This document shows, piece by piece, positions 18,197 to 26,811 of a stretch of 64,000 bases of DNA. Under the pieces are notes generated by a model that saw nothing but the letters and a program-made list of their open reading frames with translations, was not told where the DNA came from and searched no databases. The DNA is from Bradyrhizobium sp. LHD-71 (GTDB taxonomy: Bacteria > Pseudomonadota > Alphaproteobacteria > Rhizobiales > Xanthobacteraceae). The stretch is taken from the NCBI RefSeq assembly GCF_031157255.1, contig NZ_JAVIFX010000008.1:186001-250000 (forward strand), given 5' to 3'. The first letter of the stretch is position 1. Each line of letters begins with the position of its first letter. The translations under genes were made by a program, and so were the position numbers.

Positions 18197-19816
18197 ATGC
18201 TGACTACACCTGTACTGATCGTTGGTGGCGGGCCCGTCGGACTGACGGCTTCGTTGGCGTTGTCGCAGCAAGGTGTGCGTTCGCTGCTGGTGGAGCGACA
18301 TCCCGGCACAGCCATCCTGCCAAAGGCACGCGGCATCAATGCGCGTACGATGGAGATGTACCGTCAGATGGGCCTGGAAACCGATATTCGTGCTGCGGGA
18401 ATGCCGCCACGGTTCGGCAAGATGATCTTGTGGGCCGAAAGCCTCGCCGGCAACGAGGTCAAGCGCCTTACGCCTGGTCGCGGTTCGCCGAAGAATCTCG
18501 TGACGTCACCAGCTGCAAATTGCGGCTGCTCACAGGATCTGCTCGAACCGGTGCTACGACGGCACGCCGAAGCGCTCGCTCCGGGCGGTCTCCTCTTTTC
18601 CACCGAATTGACCGAGATCCTGCCGACCGAAGATGGCGTCACGGGCGTTCTCACCAATCGCGTGACTGGCGAGACCGGTCGGGTCCTTGCGAAGTACGTG
18701 ATCGCTGCCGATGGCGCCCACAGCCCGTTGCGCGCAATGATCGGCATCGAACGGACGGGCGAACGGGATATCTACGACTCCGTCAATGTTCATTGCCGTG
18801 TCGATCTGCGGCCCTGGGTCGATGAGCGGCCGGCAGCACTTTACTACATTGATCAGCCCGATCTGCGCGCGACGTTCTTGACCATCAACGGCAGCGATCG
18901 CTGGGGCTTTCTGGTTCATAGCCTGAGTGTCTACGGTTTCAGCAAAGAGAACCTGCCGCCCGAACGGTGCATCGAACTGGTCCGTCAGGCTGTGGGTGTG
19001 CCGGACTTGCCGGTTGAGGTTCTCGGCATCAGCTTCTGGAAATGCTCTGCCATGGTCGCCGATAAATTCAGCGCGGGACGGATATTTCTGGCAGGCGATG
19101 CGGCCCACGAAACCACGCCGAGCGGCGGGTTTGGACTGAACCTTGGCGTGCAGGATGCACATAATCTGGCCTGGAAGATTGCCGCCGTGCTCGAAGGCTA
19201 CGCCGATCCATCGCTTCTCAACAGCTACGATGCCGAGCGCCGGCCGCATGCGACAGACGTCGTGAAGGCGACCTACCTGAACATGAGCAGCCTGAAGAGA
19301 ACCGAGCGGCAGAGCGCGCCAAAGCTGCCGCGCCAAGAATATCTTAATGAACAGGGCCTCGTCTTCGGCGCGCGCTACAAATCCGCAGCGGTTCTCTCCG
19401 ACGGCTCGGCGCCGCCTCGCGTCGACGATCCCGTCACCGAATACGTACCGTCCGCAACGCCAGGGTGTCGCGCGCCGCATGTCTGGGTCGAGCACAAGGG
19501 CGAACGTCTGTCGATGATTGATTTGTTCGGGCGCGACTTCGTTCTGGTTGCGGCGCCGGGCGGCGCTGCATGGCGCGAAGCGGCAAGCCGACAGGTCACA
19601 CCGCGTGTTGTGCCTTATGTCATCGGCGATGATGTTGTCGATATCGACAACGCGTGGATGGAAGCCTACGGCGTAGTCGAGGGCGGTGCGGTTCTCGTTC
19701 GCCCGGACGGATATGTCGCCTGGCGATGTCGCGCATTGTCGCCAAAACCTGCGTCTGCACTCGCGGATGCGCTTAAGATCCTTCTCGGCCATGAGGCCGC
19801 CGTGCGAGCGGCCTGA
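18197..19816 (+). CDS. FAD-dependent aromatic-ring monooxygenase (PheA/TfdB type)
   Basis: The 539-residue class A flavoprotein hydroxylase has the N-terminal FAD motif VLIVGGGPVGLTASLALS. It also has the DG motif AADGAHSPLRAMIG near residue 175 and the second FAD motif AGDAAHETTPSGGFGLNLG near residue 300. A thioredoxin-like C-terminal domain follows, as in phenol and 3-(3-hydroxyphenyl)propionate hydroxylases. The start at 18197 places the Rossmann fold at residue 6; an open extension to 18140 is not supported. The alpha/beta hydrolase 68 bases downstream could act on a ring-cleavage or ester product, so a short aromatic pathway is possible. No dioxygenase is present to complete it. Confidence 0.85.
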   Translation: MLTTPVLIVGGGPVGLTASLALSQQGVRSLLVERHPGTAILPKARGINARTMEMYRQMGLETDIRAAGMPPRFGKMILWAESLAGNEVKRLTPGRGSPKNLVTSPAANCGCSQDLLEPVLRRHAEALAPGGLLFSTELTEILPTEDGVTGVLTNRVTGETGRVLAKYVIAADGAHSPLRAMIGIERTGERDIYDSVNVHCRVDLRPWVDERPAALYYIDQPDLRATFLTINGSDRWGFLVHSLSVYGFSKENLPPERCIELVRQAVGVPDLPVEVLGISFWKCSAMVADKFSAGRIFLAGDAAHETTPSGGFGLNLGVQDAHNLAWKIAAVLEGYADPSLLNSYDAERRPHATDVVKATYLNMSSLKRTERQSAPKLPRQEYLNEQGLVFGARYKSAAVLSDGSAPPRVDDPVTEYVPSATPGCRAPHVWVEHKGERLSMIDLFGRDFVLVAAPGGAAWREAASRQVTPRVVPYVIGDDVVDIDNAWMEAYGVVEGGAVLVRPDGYVAWRCRALSPKPASALADALKILLGHEAAVRAA

Positions 19817-19884
19817 GACGTTCAATCGACGGTGCCGGCAACTCGCCTTTTCCCACGCAACAGGTGCAGAGTCGCGTCATAACC

Positions 19885-20673
19885 ATGCAGCCAGTATCCG
19901 TCGTAGACGTCAGAGGCGTTTCCACTGCCTTCAGCCGGAGGGGCTCCGGCGAGCCGGTCCTGTTGATCCACGGCGCGGAGGCCGATCGCACCATGTTCGA
20001 TGCGTTTGCGAGGCTGCTGGAGCGACGATTCACAGTGATCGCCTATGATCAGCGTGACTCCGGCGCGACACGCAATCCGCCCGTGCCGTACGGTCTCGAT
20101 GAACTGGCCGAGGACGCAGCCGGGCTGATTACGGCGCTTGGATACGAATGCGTCCACGTCTTCGGCACATCACTCGGCGGTGCGATTGCCCAGGTGCTGG
20201 CCCGGCGGCATCCGCAACTGATTGGTCGTCTGGTGCTTGCAAGCACCTTCCGGATCGATGTTTCGCCGTCGTCAGTCAACCCGGGGGTGTTTTCGAAGCT
20301 TGCAGCGCTGCGCGCCGAGCTGCCGGGTTCGGCAGCCGAAATCGCGTGCCACTACTATCCTCCGGAATACGTCGCATCTTACCCCGAGGTAGCGGACAGG
20401 TTCTGTGGCGGCAGCCGCACCGAGGAGCAAAGGAAACGTCGCGCCGCGATCCTTTCGCGGCCCGTGCCCGGCGATCTCGGTCCGATCGAAGCGACAACTC
20501 TGATCCTGGTCGGCGGCGCGGACCGTCTCATCCCGCCGGATCACACAATTGCGCTTGGCCAGATGATTTCCAAGTCGAGTGTCGTCGTCATGCCGGGGAT
20601 CGGTCATGTGGCGACACGGCAAGCTCCGGAAATGGCTGCGGCCGAAGTCATGACGTTTCTGGAGAAGGCGTAG
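19885..20673 (+). CDS. Alpha/beta hydrolase (esterase/enol-lactonase-like)
   Basis: This 262-residue hydrolase has the oxyanion region VLLIHGAEADRT, the nucleophile elbow VFGTSLGGAIAQ, an acidic residue in LILVGGADRLIPP and the catalytic His in MPGIGHVATRQ. The triad is complete and the length is typical for the MhpC/PcaD-like group. The ATG at 19885 and a GTG at 19864 are both possible; neither has a strong ribosome binding site. It follows the flavin monooxygenase in the same direction and probably shares its transcript. Confidence 0.8.
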   Translation: MQPVSVVDVRGVSTAFSRRGSGEPVLLIHGAEADRTMFDAFARLLERRFTVIAYDQRDSGATRNPPVPYGLDELAEDAAGLITALGYECVHVFGTSLGGAIAQVLARRHPQLIGRLVLASTFRIDVSPSSVNPGVFSKLAALRAELPGSAAEIACHYYPPEYVASYPEVADRFCGGSRTEEQRKRRAAILSRPVPGDLGPIEATTLILVGGADRLIPPDHTIALGQMISKSSVVVMPGIGHVATRQAPEMAAAEVMTFLEKA

Positions 20674-20777
20674 TCCGTCGCGCTGCCAGAAGCGGATGGA
20701 TACCGTCTCGTTCGATCGGCATCATCGTGCTGGCCTATCGGGCGGCGACGGCGTTTTCGGCCATATTGCGCGGCCGC

Positions 20778-20810
20778 TTGACTCCAGCCGTCAATGTTCT
20801 CATTATGTTC
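20778..20810 (+). promoter_or_regulatory. SOS promoter with LexA box (GTTC-N7-GTTC) for dinB
   Basis: TTGACT at 20778-20783 and CATTAT at 20801-20806 are spaced by 17 bases, as for a vegetative promoter. The direct repeat GTTC-TCATTAT-GTTC at 20796-20810 is exactly the alphaproteobacterial LexA box and overlaps the -10 element. LexA binding would block polymerase until DNA damage. The dinB start follows 40 bases downstream. A further GTTC lies at 20821. Confidence 0.75.
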
Positions 20811-20850
20811 TCGTCAAAGTGTTCTCAGAACGTCACGGGCGAACTTCGGG

Positions 20851-22098
20851 ATGGCAACGACAGCCACCATCCTGCATGCGGACCTGGACTCCTTCTACGC
20901 CTCGGTGGAGCAGCTGCTTGACCCTGCGTTACGCGGCAAACCCATCGCTGTCGGCGGTGGGGTTGTGCTTGCCGCGTCGTACGAAGCGAAGGCCTTTGGG
21001 GTGCGCGGAGGCATGCCGGGACGACAAGCGCGCGAGCTCTGCCCGCAGATCGTCTTCGTCGGCGGGCATTTCAAGGAATACCAGCGGCTGGGCGACGCCG
21101 CGATCAAGGTGATGGGCGATTTCACGCCGCTCGTGGAACGGATATCCATCGACGAAGCTTTCGCCGATGTTGCGGGCTGCACCCATCTTTTCGGTCCGCC
21201 CGCAGAAATTGCCAACGCGATCCGCCAGCGCGTGCGGGCAGAGCTCGGCCTTCCGATTTCAGTCGGTGTGGCGCGCACCAAGCATCTGGCAAAAATTGCT
21301 TCGCAGGTGGCCAAGCCCGACGGACTGGTGGTCGTCGACCCCGACGCTGAACTGGAATTTCTGCATTGCTTGCCCGTCGAACTGATGTGGGGCGTGGGTC
21401 CGGTCACGAAAGCGCGGCTTGCCGAGACTGGTGTGCTCACGATCGGCCAACTGGCAAAGACGCCCGGATGGTCGCTTGAGCAGCTGCTCGGTCCCGCCGC
21501 ACGAGATAAGCTTACAGCGCTGGCGTGGAATCGCGATCCACGGAAGATCAAGGTCGACCGCCGCGCGCAGTCGGCGGGGGCGCAATCGGCGCTCGGTCGG
21601 AAGCCTGCCGAAGAGCATATTTTTCGACCAACTTTGCGTCACCTTGCTGATCGAATCGGCACGCGGCTCCGCGCCAGGTCCAGGCCCGGCCGAACCGTGA
21701 CGGTTCGCGTTCGCTTTGCCAGTCTGAATTCAGTCACCCGATCGATCACGCTTGACGCGCCGATTTCCGCGACCGCGATCCTTGCCGAGATTGCCGAGGA
21801 TCTGGTGCGCGCGGTCCTGGCAGAACATCCCGATGAGAAGATCATCTCGCTGCTGGCGATCTCCGTGTCACATCTCGAGGCGCACTGGGATATCGAACTC
21901 GAACTCCCGCTCGGGCTTCACGATGAGCGCCGTCGCCCTGGCACCAAAATAGGCATGGCACGCTCGGCGGCTGATCGTGCGATCGACAAGATCCGCGATC
22001 GGTTCGGCTGGAATGCGATCGGATACGGCTCGGTGATGCTGGGTATTGCTCGTTCAGTTCCCGACGAATTTCGCGAACTCGCCGAAAAGGACCTGTGA
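20851..22098 (+). CDS. dinB: DNA polymerase IV (Y family)
   Basis: The 415-residue translesion polymerase has the catalytic Asp motif LHADLDSFYASVEQ at residue 8 onwards and the second acidic motif RISIDEAFADVAG near residue 100. These are the metal-binding carboxylates of Y-family enzymes. PISVGVARTKHLAKIASQVAKPDG is the conserved palm segment, and a helix-hairpin-helix and little-finger domain follow. The start at 20851 follows a LexA-box promoter, so expression should be SOS-induced. It performs error-prone bypass synthesis at lesions in the cytoplasm. No imuA, imuB or dnaE2 genes are adjacent, so this is a standalone copy. Neighbouring catabolic genes are unrelated. Confidence 0.93.
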   Translation: MATTATILHADLDSFYASVEQLLDPALRGKPIAVGGGVVLAASYEAKAFGVRGGMPGRQARELCPQIVFVGGHFKEYQRLGDAAIKVMGDFTPLVERISIDEAFADVAGCTHLFGPPAEIANAIRQRVRAELGLPISVGVARTKHLAKIASQVAKPDGLVVVDPDAELEFLHCLPVELMWGVGPVTKARLAETGVLTIGQLAKTPGWSLEQLLGPAARDKLTALAWNRDPRKIKVDRRAQSAGAQSALGRKPAEEHIFRPTLRHLADRIGTRLRARSRPGRTVTVRVRFASLNSVTRSITLDAPISATAILAEIAEDLVRAVLAEHPDEKIISLLAISVSHLEAHWDIELELPLGLHDERRRPGTKIGMARSAADRAIDKIRDRFGWNAIGYGSVMLGIARSVPDEFRELAEKDL

Positions 22099-22182
22099 TT
22101 GTCACGTCGTGTGGGTTGCGCCGGGCACCCAGCTTGCCTTCAGCGGCGATGCCGCCCGTGACGGGAGCGTCGACCTCGCGAA

Positions 22183-23817
22183 TCAGGCCATCCCGGCAGC
22201 ATAACCGTCGCGTTGCGGGTCGGCGCCGCCTTCAAGCACACCATCCCAGCAACTGATGCCGTGCGGCGCGGCGAACGGGTAGCTCAGCGGCGATCGCCTG
22301 ACCTCATAGCCTCTGGCTTCGAGTGCCCTTTGTACGCGCCGGGGAATGCGGTTCGATATATCGATCGCATCGCTTGTGGCGCTGAAGCGCGGAGCCGCAA
22401 CTGCATCTGCGACCGGCATGCCCCAGTCGAGTACGTTGACCAGCACCTGCAGGACCGCCGGGCCGATCCACGCACCGCCCGGCGCGCCAACGGTGAAGAC
22501 CGGTGTGCGATCCTCGAAAACGATGGTTGGAGTCATGGAGGAAAAGCGCCGTTTGCCGGGGGCGATCGAGCTTGCGCGGCCGGGACGAGGGTCATACCAG
22601 TTCATCGCGCCGTTCAGCATGAAGCCGAGGCCGGGCGGAATGACACCGGAGGGCGTGCCGTTGGTGTGGGTCAGGGAGACGACCATGCCATCCGCATCGA
22701 TGCAGGACACCGTCGTCGTGTTCTTGTAATCAGCCATTGTGCGCGCAAGTGGCGTCTTCTCACCGCTTCTGATCCTAGCCGCGCATTCTTCGGCATACGC
22801 ATCCGACAAGAGCTTGCCGAGCGGCGGCTCGGTGAAATCGGGATCGCCGATGAAGCGATCCTTGTCGACGCCGGCGATCTTCATCGCTTCGGCGACGACG
22901 GCAATGTACTCCGCCCCGTTGTGCTCAAGGCCGGTCAGGTCGAAACGTTCGAGCGTGCGAAGGATCTGAGCGACATAGATGCCACCCGCGGGCGGAGGGG
23001 GCATTGCGATGGTGCGACCCCGGTAGCGGATCGTCAGCGGTGCATTTCGCCGAACCTTGAAGCTTTTAAGATCGTCCAGCGTCATGAGACCACCATTTGC
23101 GGCCATGTCGTCGGCCATGCGTTTGGCGATCTCGCCGGTATAGAAGCTCTCGGCGCCATGGCGCGCCAGCATTCGCAACGTGTCGGCAAGGTCCGGATTC
23201 GTCACCGCGTCGCCAAGCCGCTTGGGTGCACCGTCTGCGTGCAAGTAAAGCTTTCGTCCGTCCGCCGTGTGCGCGAGCTTCTTCGCATAGGGTATGCGGC
23301 CAACCTTCGTTTCGTTCAGGGCGAACATCATGGCGACGTGGGGACGGACGACCCAGCCTTCCTCTGCCAAACTTACGGCTGGATGGAAAAGCTCCGCCCA
23401 CGGCAGCCTGCCGAATGTCCTGTGTGCATCGCCGAAGACGCGAACGATGCCGGGCGTCGTGACCGCCGTATGGCCGATCTCGTTGACGCCGCCCTTGAGG
23501 ACGAAACCGTATCCGTCGTCACATTCCTTCTCGAAGATGTTCTGCCACATGCCCGGTGTGCACGCGGCGGGGCAGGTCGACAGGCCGTCGAAGACGAGGC
23601 TCTCGCCTTGCTTCGGATCAAAGATGTGCAGGCTGCCGAGGCCGCCGAGCCCGCACATCAGGGGATCGACCACGCCTTGCGCGAGGGCGCAGGCAATCAC
23701 GGCATCGAGGGCATTGCCACCGGCCTCGAGCGTGACGTGGCCGGCTTCAGCGGCCTCCGGCTGCGGCGCAACGATCATGGCTCTGTAGCGGGGGCGGCGA
23801 AGTTGAGGTCGTGCCAT
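22183..23817 (-). CDS. Gamma-glutamyltransferase family protein (second copy)
   Basis: The product has 544 residues from the ATG at 23817 (MARPQLRRPRYRAM); the open extension to 23874 is unlikely. It is an Ntn hydrolase with EAGGNALDAVIACALAQGVV near the N-terminus, the nucleophile region KNTTTVSCIDADGMVVSLTH and the GAPGGAWIGPAVLQ motif. No signal peptide is seen. It converges with dinB across 84 bases. Upstream, read in the same direction, is a TauE-type permease gene. It is diverged from the first copy at 7291, for example in the nucleophile loop and C-terminus, so the two probably have different substrates. Confidence 0.85.
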   Translation of the reverse strand: MARPQLRRPRYRAMIVAPQPEAAEAGHVTLEAGGNALDAVIACALAQGVVDPLMCGLGGLGSLHIFDPKQGESLVFDGLSTCPAACTPGMWQNIFEKECDDGYGFVLKGGVNEIGHTAVTTPGIVRVFGDAHRTFGRLPWAELFHPAVSLAEEGWVVRPHVAMMFALNETKVGRIPYAKKLAHTADGRKLYLHADGAPKRLGDAVTNPDLADTLRMLARHGAESFYTGEIAKRMADDMAANGGLMTLDDLKSFKVRRNAPLTIRYRGRTIAMPPPPAGGIYVAQILRTLERFDLTGLEHNGAEYIAVVAEAMKIAGVDKDRFIGDPDFTEPPLGKLLSDAYAEECAARIRSGEKTPLARTMADYKNTTTVSCIDADGMVVSLTHTNGTPSGVIPPGLGFMLNGAMNWYDPRPGRASSIAPGKRRFSSMTPTIVFEDRTPVFTVGAPGGAWIGPAVLQVLVNVLDWGMPVADAVAAPRFSATSDAIDISNRIPRRVQRALEARGYEVRRSPLSYPFAAPHGISCWDGVLEGGADPQRDGYAAGMA

Positions 23818-23934
23818 GATGGCCTTCCGTGTGCAGTTGAAATCTGACGACCGAACGGAGCAGTGTAGACACAAAAGACTGCTTGCGTGAAATTGTTTCC
23901 CGGTCGCTTCGCCTGTAGCTCGTCGCCATCGGCC

Positions 23935-24672
23935 TCACCTCAGGAGGCCGATCAGATTGAGGGAGCTGACGGCAGTGAGGGCAATTGCAACCAGGACCAA
24001 GGCCGCGCGCATAGGCAGCACGCGCAGCAGATAACCGGCGAGCGGTGCGGCGAGCGCGCCGCCGATGACAAGGCCGAGGATTAGTTTGGCGTAAGGTGCG
24101 AGATCGAGCTGAGTGACGAAGGTCACCGAAATGCTCAGCGTGACAAAGAATTCGGCCAGGTTGACCGAACCGATCGCGCGCCGCGGCTGATCGCCTCCGG
24201 CAATCAGCGTTGAAGCGACCAATGGTCCCCAGCCGCCGCCCGCGGCATCCAGAAAGCCGCCGGTCGCACCGAGCAACGGTCGGGGCGGCCGCCACGTCCC
24301 CGAGCGCCAGCCAAACGCCCTGGCGATAATGATCGCCGACATGACCGCGAGATAGATCGTGACGATCGGCTTGATGATGGATTCGGGGAGACCGGCAAGG
24401 ACGTAGGCGCCAAACACTCCGCCCGCGACGCCGGTGATGGCGAGCTGACCGAACAGTCGTCGGTCGACATTCCTGTTCCAGATGTGCGAGGCTCCCGACA
24501 TCGCCGTCGTCGCAATCTCGGCCGTATGCACGGCCGCGCTCGCGACGGCCGGAGCCGTGCCGAGCAGGACCAGGGTCGAGCTCGTGATGGTTCCAAACGC
24601 CATTCCAAGGGCGCCGTCCACCAGCTGCGCCAGGAAGCCGATCGCGATGAAGGTGAGCAATTCGAGGTCCAT
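23935..24672 (-). CDS. TauE/SafE family membrane permease
   Basis: This 245-residue integral membrane protein starts at 24672 with MDLELLTFIAIGFLAQLVDG. The family marks are a repeated GALGMAFGTITSS-type segment and GGFLDAAGGGWGPLVAS in the second half, where GG.GWGP is the hallmark. About seven to eight hydrophobic segments are visible. TauE/SafE proteins export or import sulfite, sulfoacetate or other organosulfur anions. Adjacent to the gamma-glutamyltransferase gene in the same direction, it may carry a sulfur-containing product, as inference. It is divergent from the M20 hydrolase at 24877. Confidence 0.85.
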   Translation of the reverse strand: MDLELLTFIAIGFLAQLVDGALGMAFGTITSSTLVLLGTAPAVASAAVHTAEIATTAMSGASHIWNRNVDRRLFGQLAITGVAGGVFGAYVLAGLPESIIKPIVTIYLAVMSAIIIARAFGWRSGTWRPPRPLLGATGGFLDAAGGGWGPLVASTLIAGGDQPRRAIGSVNLAEFFVTLSISVTFVTQLDLAPYAKLILGLVIGGALAAPLAGYLLRVLPMRAALVLVAIALTAVSSLNLIGLLR

Positions 24673-24876
24673 TGGCTGGTTCCTACCTACTCGCTGTGAC
24701 AACCGATGATCGGGCAAGCGGTGTCCGCAAATCCACTGTGATGTCACGTCGTGTGCTATGCAGGGGAAAGGCGAGCCTCCCACAATGCCGGCTGCATGGC
24801 TGATATCCGGCCGCGCTGGATAGAAGGCCGCCGAAAATGATAACGTGCATCGACCTTAAGGATCAGAGATCTCAGC

Positions 24877-26295
24877 ATGGACAACCGCAGTGACATTTGG
24901 CGTGGCGTTGACGCGATTAAGGGCCGTTTCATCGAGCTGAGTGACAGGGTCTGGGCGATGCCCGAAGTGTGCTACACCGAGGCGCGCTCGTCCGCCGAGC
25001 ATCTGGCCGAGCTGGAGCATCAGGGCTTCCGTATCACGAGGAACATTGCCGGCATTCCCACCGCCATGATCGGCGAATGGGGTGAGGGCGGACCCGTCAT
25101 AGCTTTCCTCGGCGAATATGACGCCTTGCCTGGTCTGAGCCAGGAAGCGGATGTGGCCGAACATCGCCCGGTTGAAACGGGAGGCCATGGCCATGGCTGC
25201 GGTCACAATCTGCTCGGCTCGGCCGCACTGCTCGCTGCCACCGCCGTGAAGGACTGGCTTGCCGCCAACAAAGTGCCGGGACGTGTCCGCTATTACGGCT
25301 GTCCTGCGGAGGAGGGCGGCGCGGCGAAAGCATTCATGGTGCGCGCCGGCGCCTTTGCTGACGCCGACATCGCCATCACCTGGCATCCGCACAGTTTCTG
25401 GGAGGTGGTGGTGACGCCATCACTCGCCAACACGCGCGCCGATTTCGTCTTTACCGGCCGCGCGTCGCATGCTGCCGCTGCGCCGCATCTCGGCCGCAGC
25501 GCGCTCGATGCGGTGGAATTGATGAATGTCGGCGTCAACTACATGCGCGAGCACATGCCTAGCGACGCCCGCATCCACTATGCATTGCTCGATACGGGCG
25601 GAATTGCGCCCAACGTGGTGCAAGCACATGCGCGCGTGCGCTACTCCATTCGCGCTCGCGATCTTCCCGGCATGAACGAGCTGGTGCAACGTGTCCAGAA
25701 GGTCGCGCAAGGCGCCGCGCTGATGACCGAGACAAGAATGGAGATGCACATCGTCTCCGCGGTCTCCAACGTCCTGCGCAACACGCCGCTGGAGCAGGCA
25801 CTTCACAATATTATGGAAGAGCTGGGTCCGCCGCATTTCGATCCGACAGACAAAGAGTTCGCTACCAAGATTCGCTCGACGCTGACCGAGAAGGATATCA
25901 CCTCGGTTTATCATGCGATCGGTATGGATCCGACCGATCGGCCGCTCGCGGATTTCATCGTTCCACTCGATGCCGAGCGCAACCCTCTTGTCGGATCGAC
26001 TGACGTTGGTGACGTGAGCTGGGTCGTGCCGACGGTGCAGGTGCACGCGCCGACTGTCGCCATCGGCACCCCCTTCCACACCTGGCAGGTAGTGGCTCAG
26101 GGCAAGACGCCGGCCGCGCACAAGGCGATGGTGCAGGCCGCCAAGGCGATGGCCCAGCTCGGCGTGAAGGGCTTGATGGACCCGAAGCTGATCGCCGCAG
26201 CCAAGGCGGACCTCGCAAAGCGCACGACTAGCACGCCGTACGTCTGCCCGCTGCCGGATAATGTGGCGCCGCCGCTGACCATGTCCCTGACCTAA
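24877..26295 (+). CDS. M20 family amidohydrolase (AbgB-like)
   Basis: The 472-residue cytoplasmic zinc peptidase belongs to the aminobenzoyl-glutamate utilisation B branch. Metal-site segments are FLGEYDALPGLSQ, GHGHGCGHNLLGSAA and GCPAEEGGAAKAFM. The dimerisation domain includes FTGRASHAAAAPHLGRSALDA. AbgB cleaves p-aminobenzoyl-glutamate with AbgA; here there is a single gene, so the natural substrate is an unspecified N-acyl amino acid. It is divergent from the TauE-type permease and ends at a clear intrinsic terminator (26322-26351), suggesting a monocistronic unit. Confidence 0.87.
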   Translation: MDNRSDIWRGVDAIKGRFIELSDRVWAMPEVCYTEARSSAEHLAELEHQGFRITRNIAGIPTAMIGEWGEGGPVIAFLGEYDALPGLSQEADVAEHRPVETGGHGHGCGHNLLGSAALLAATAVKDWLAANKVPGRVRYYGCPAEEGGAAKAFMVRAGAFADADIAITWHPHSFWEVVVTPSLANTRADFVFTGRASHAAAAPHLGRSALDAVELMNVGVNYMREHMPSDARIHYALLDTGGIAPNVVQAHARVRYSIRARDLPGMNELVQRVQKVAQGAALMTETRMEMHIVSAVSNVLRNTPLEQALHNIMEELGPPHFDPTDKEFATKIRSTLTEKDITSVYHAIGMDPTDRPLADFIVPLDAERNPLVGSTDVGDVSWVVPTVQVHAPTVAIGTPFHTWQVVAQGKTPAAHKAMVQAAKAMAQLGVKGLMDPKLIAAAKADLAKRTTSTPYVCPLPDNVAPPLTMSLT

Positions 26296-26321
26296 GTCCT
26301 GAGGCGCGCCGCCAACAGATT

Positions 26322-26351
26322 GCGCAGCCCGGAAGCGAGGCTGCGCGTTTT
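26322..26351 (+). terminator. Intrinsic terminator after the M20 hydrolase
   Basis: GCGCAGCC (26322-26329) pairs with GGCTGCGC (26339-26346) around a nine-base loop and is followed by GTTTT. It lies 26 bases after the M20 stop codon. Confidence 0.7.
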
Positions 26352-26544
26352 GGTGCGAATACCGCTATCCATCAGCCCACCTCGGTCATAGAGGTGGCCG
26401 CGGTATTTGGTGACCGCGGTTCACTCGCTCGGGTGGTTGGAACGCCATGCCCACGCTCACGCACATTGCGTCCCCTTCAAGGCTCGCGGATTCAATTCAA
26501 TATGAGTAGAGGCAACCGAATGTTCGGCTGACGGTTATGCTCCT

Positions 26545-26760
26545 ATGCCGATGCGAGAGCCGCCACCAACTCTTCACCCGATGCACGACTTCAATCCGTT
26601 TGAACCTGCGGTCCTTCATGACCGCCTGACGGATACGATCATCACCTGGAGTGGTGAAGATGCGGCGGCGTTCCGCATCCACGGTGTTGAATGCGAGGAC
26701 GGGACCATCGCCTGGCAAGGATACATATTTGACGGCTGGGGTAATGTGCTTGGCGGCTGA
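26545..26760 (+). CDS. Small hypothetical protein
   Basis: A 71-residue frame (59 residues if the ATG at 26581, MHDFNPFEP, is used). Codon use looks like the neighbours and the product is acidic, with a WQGYIFDGWGN C-terminus. No signal peptide, membrane segment or known domain is visible. It is the only coding candidate in the 516-base gap between the M20 gene and the LysR gene; the remainder of that gap shows only the terminator at 26322. No convincing ribosome binding site is seen. Confidence 0.35.
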   Translation: MPMREPPPTLHPMHDFNPFEPAVLHDRLTDTIITWSGEDAAAFRIHGVECEDGTIAWQGYIFDGWGNVLGG

Positions 26761-26811
26761 TGGAACCGTTGCTGCCGGTTTATGAGAAACCGCTGCCCTG
26801 AGTGACCTCAA

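Noticed and set aside
22213-23847. Long plus-strand open frame (544 codons) opposite the second gamma-glutamyltransferase
   Set aside because: The minus strand encodes a complete enzyme with active-site motifs; the plus-strand product has no recognisable features.
22099-24756. Repeated 14-base string TGTCACGTCGTGTG after dinB and before the TauE-type gene
   Set aside because: Pairs of identical 14-mers are expected by chance in 64 kb, and the contexts (after a stop, before a start) are unrelated.
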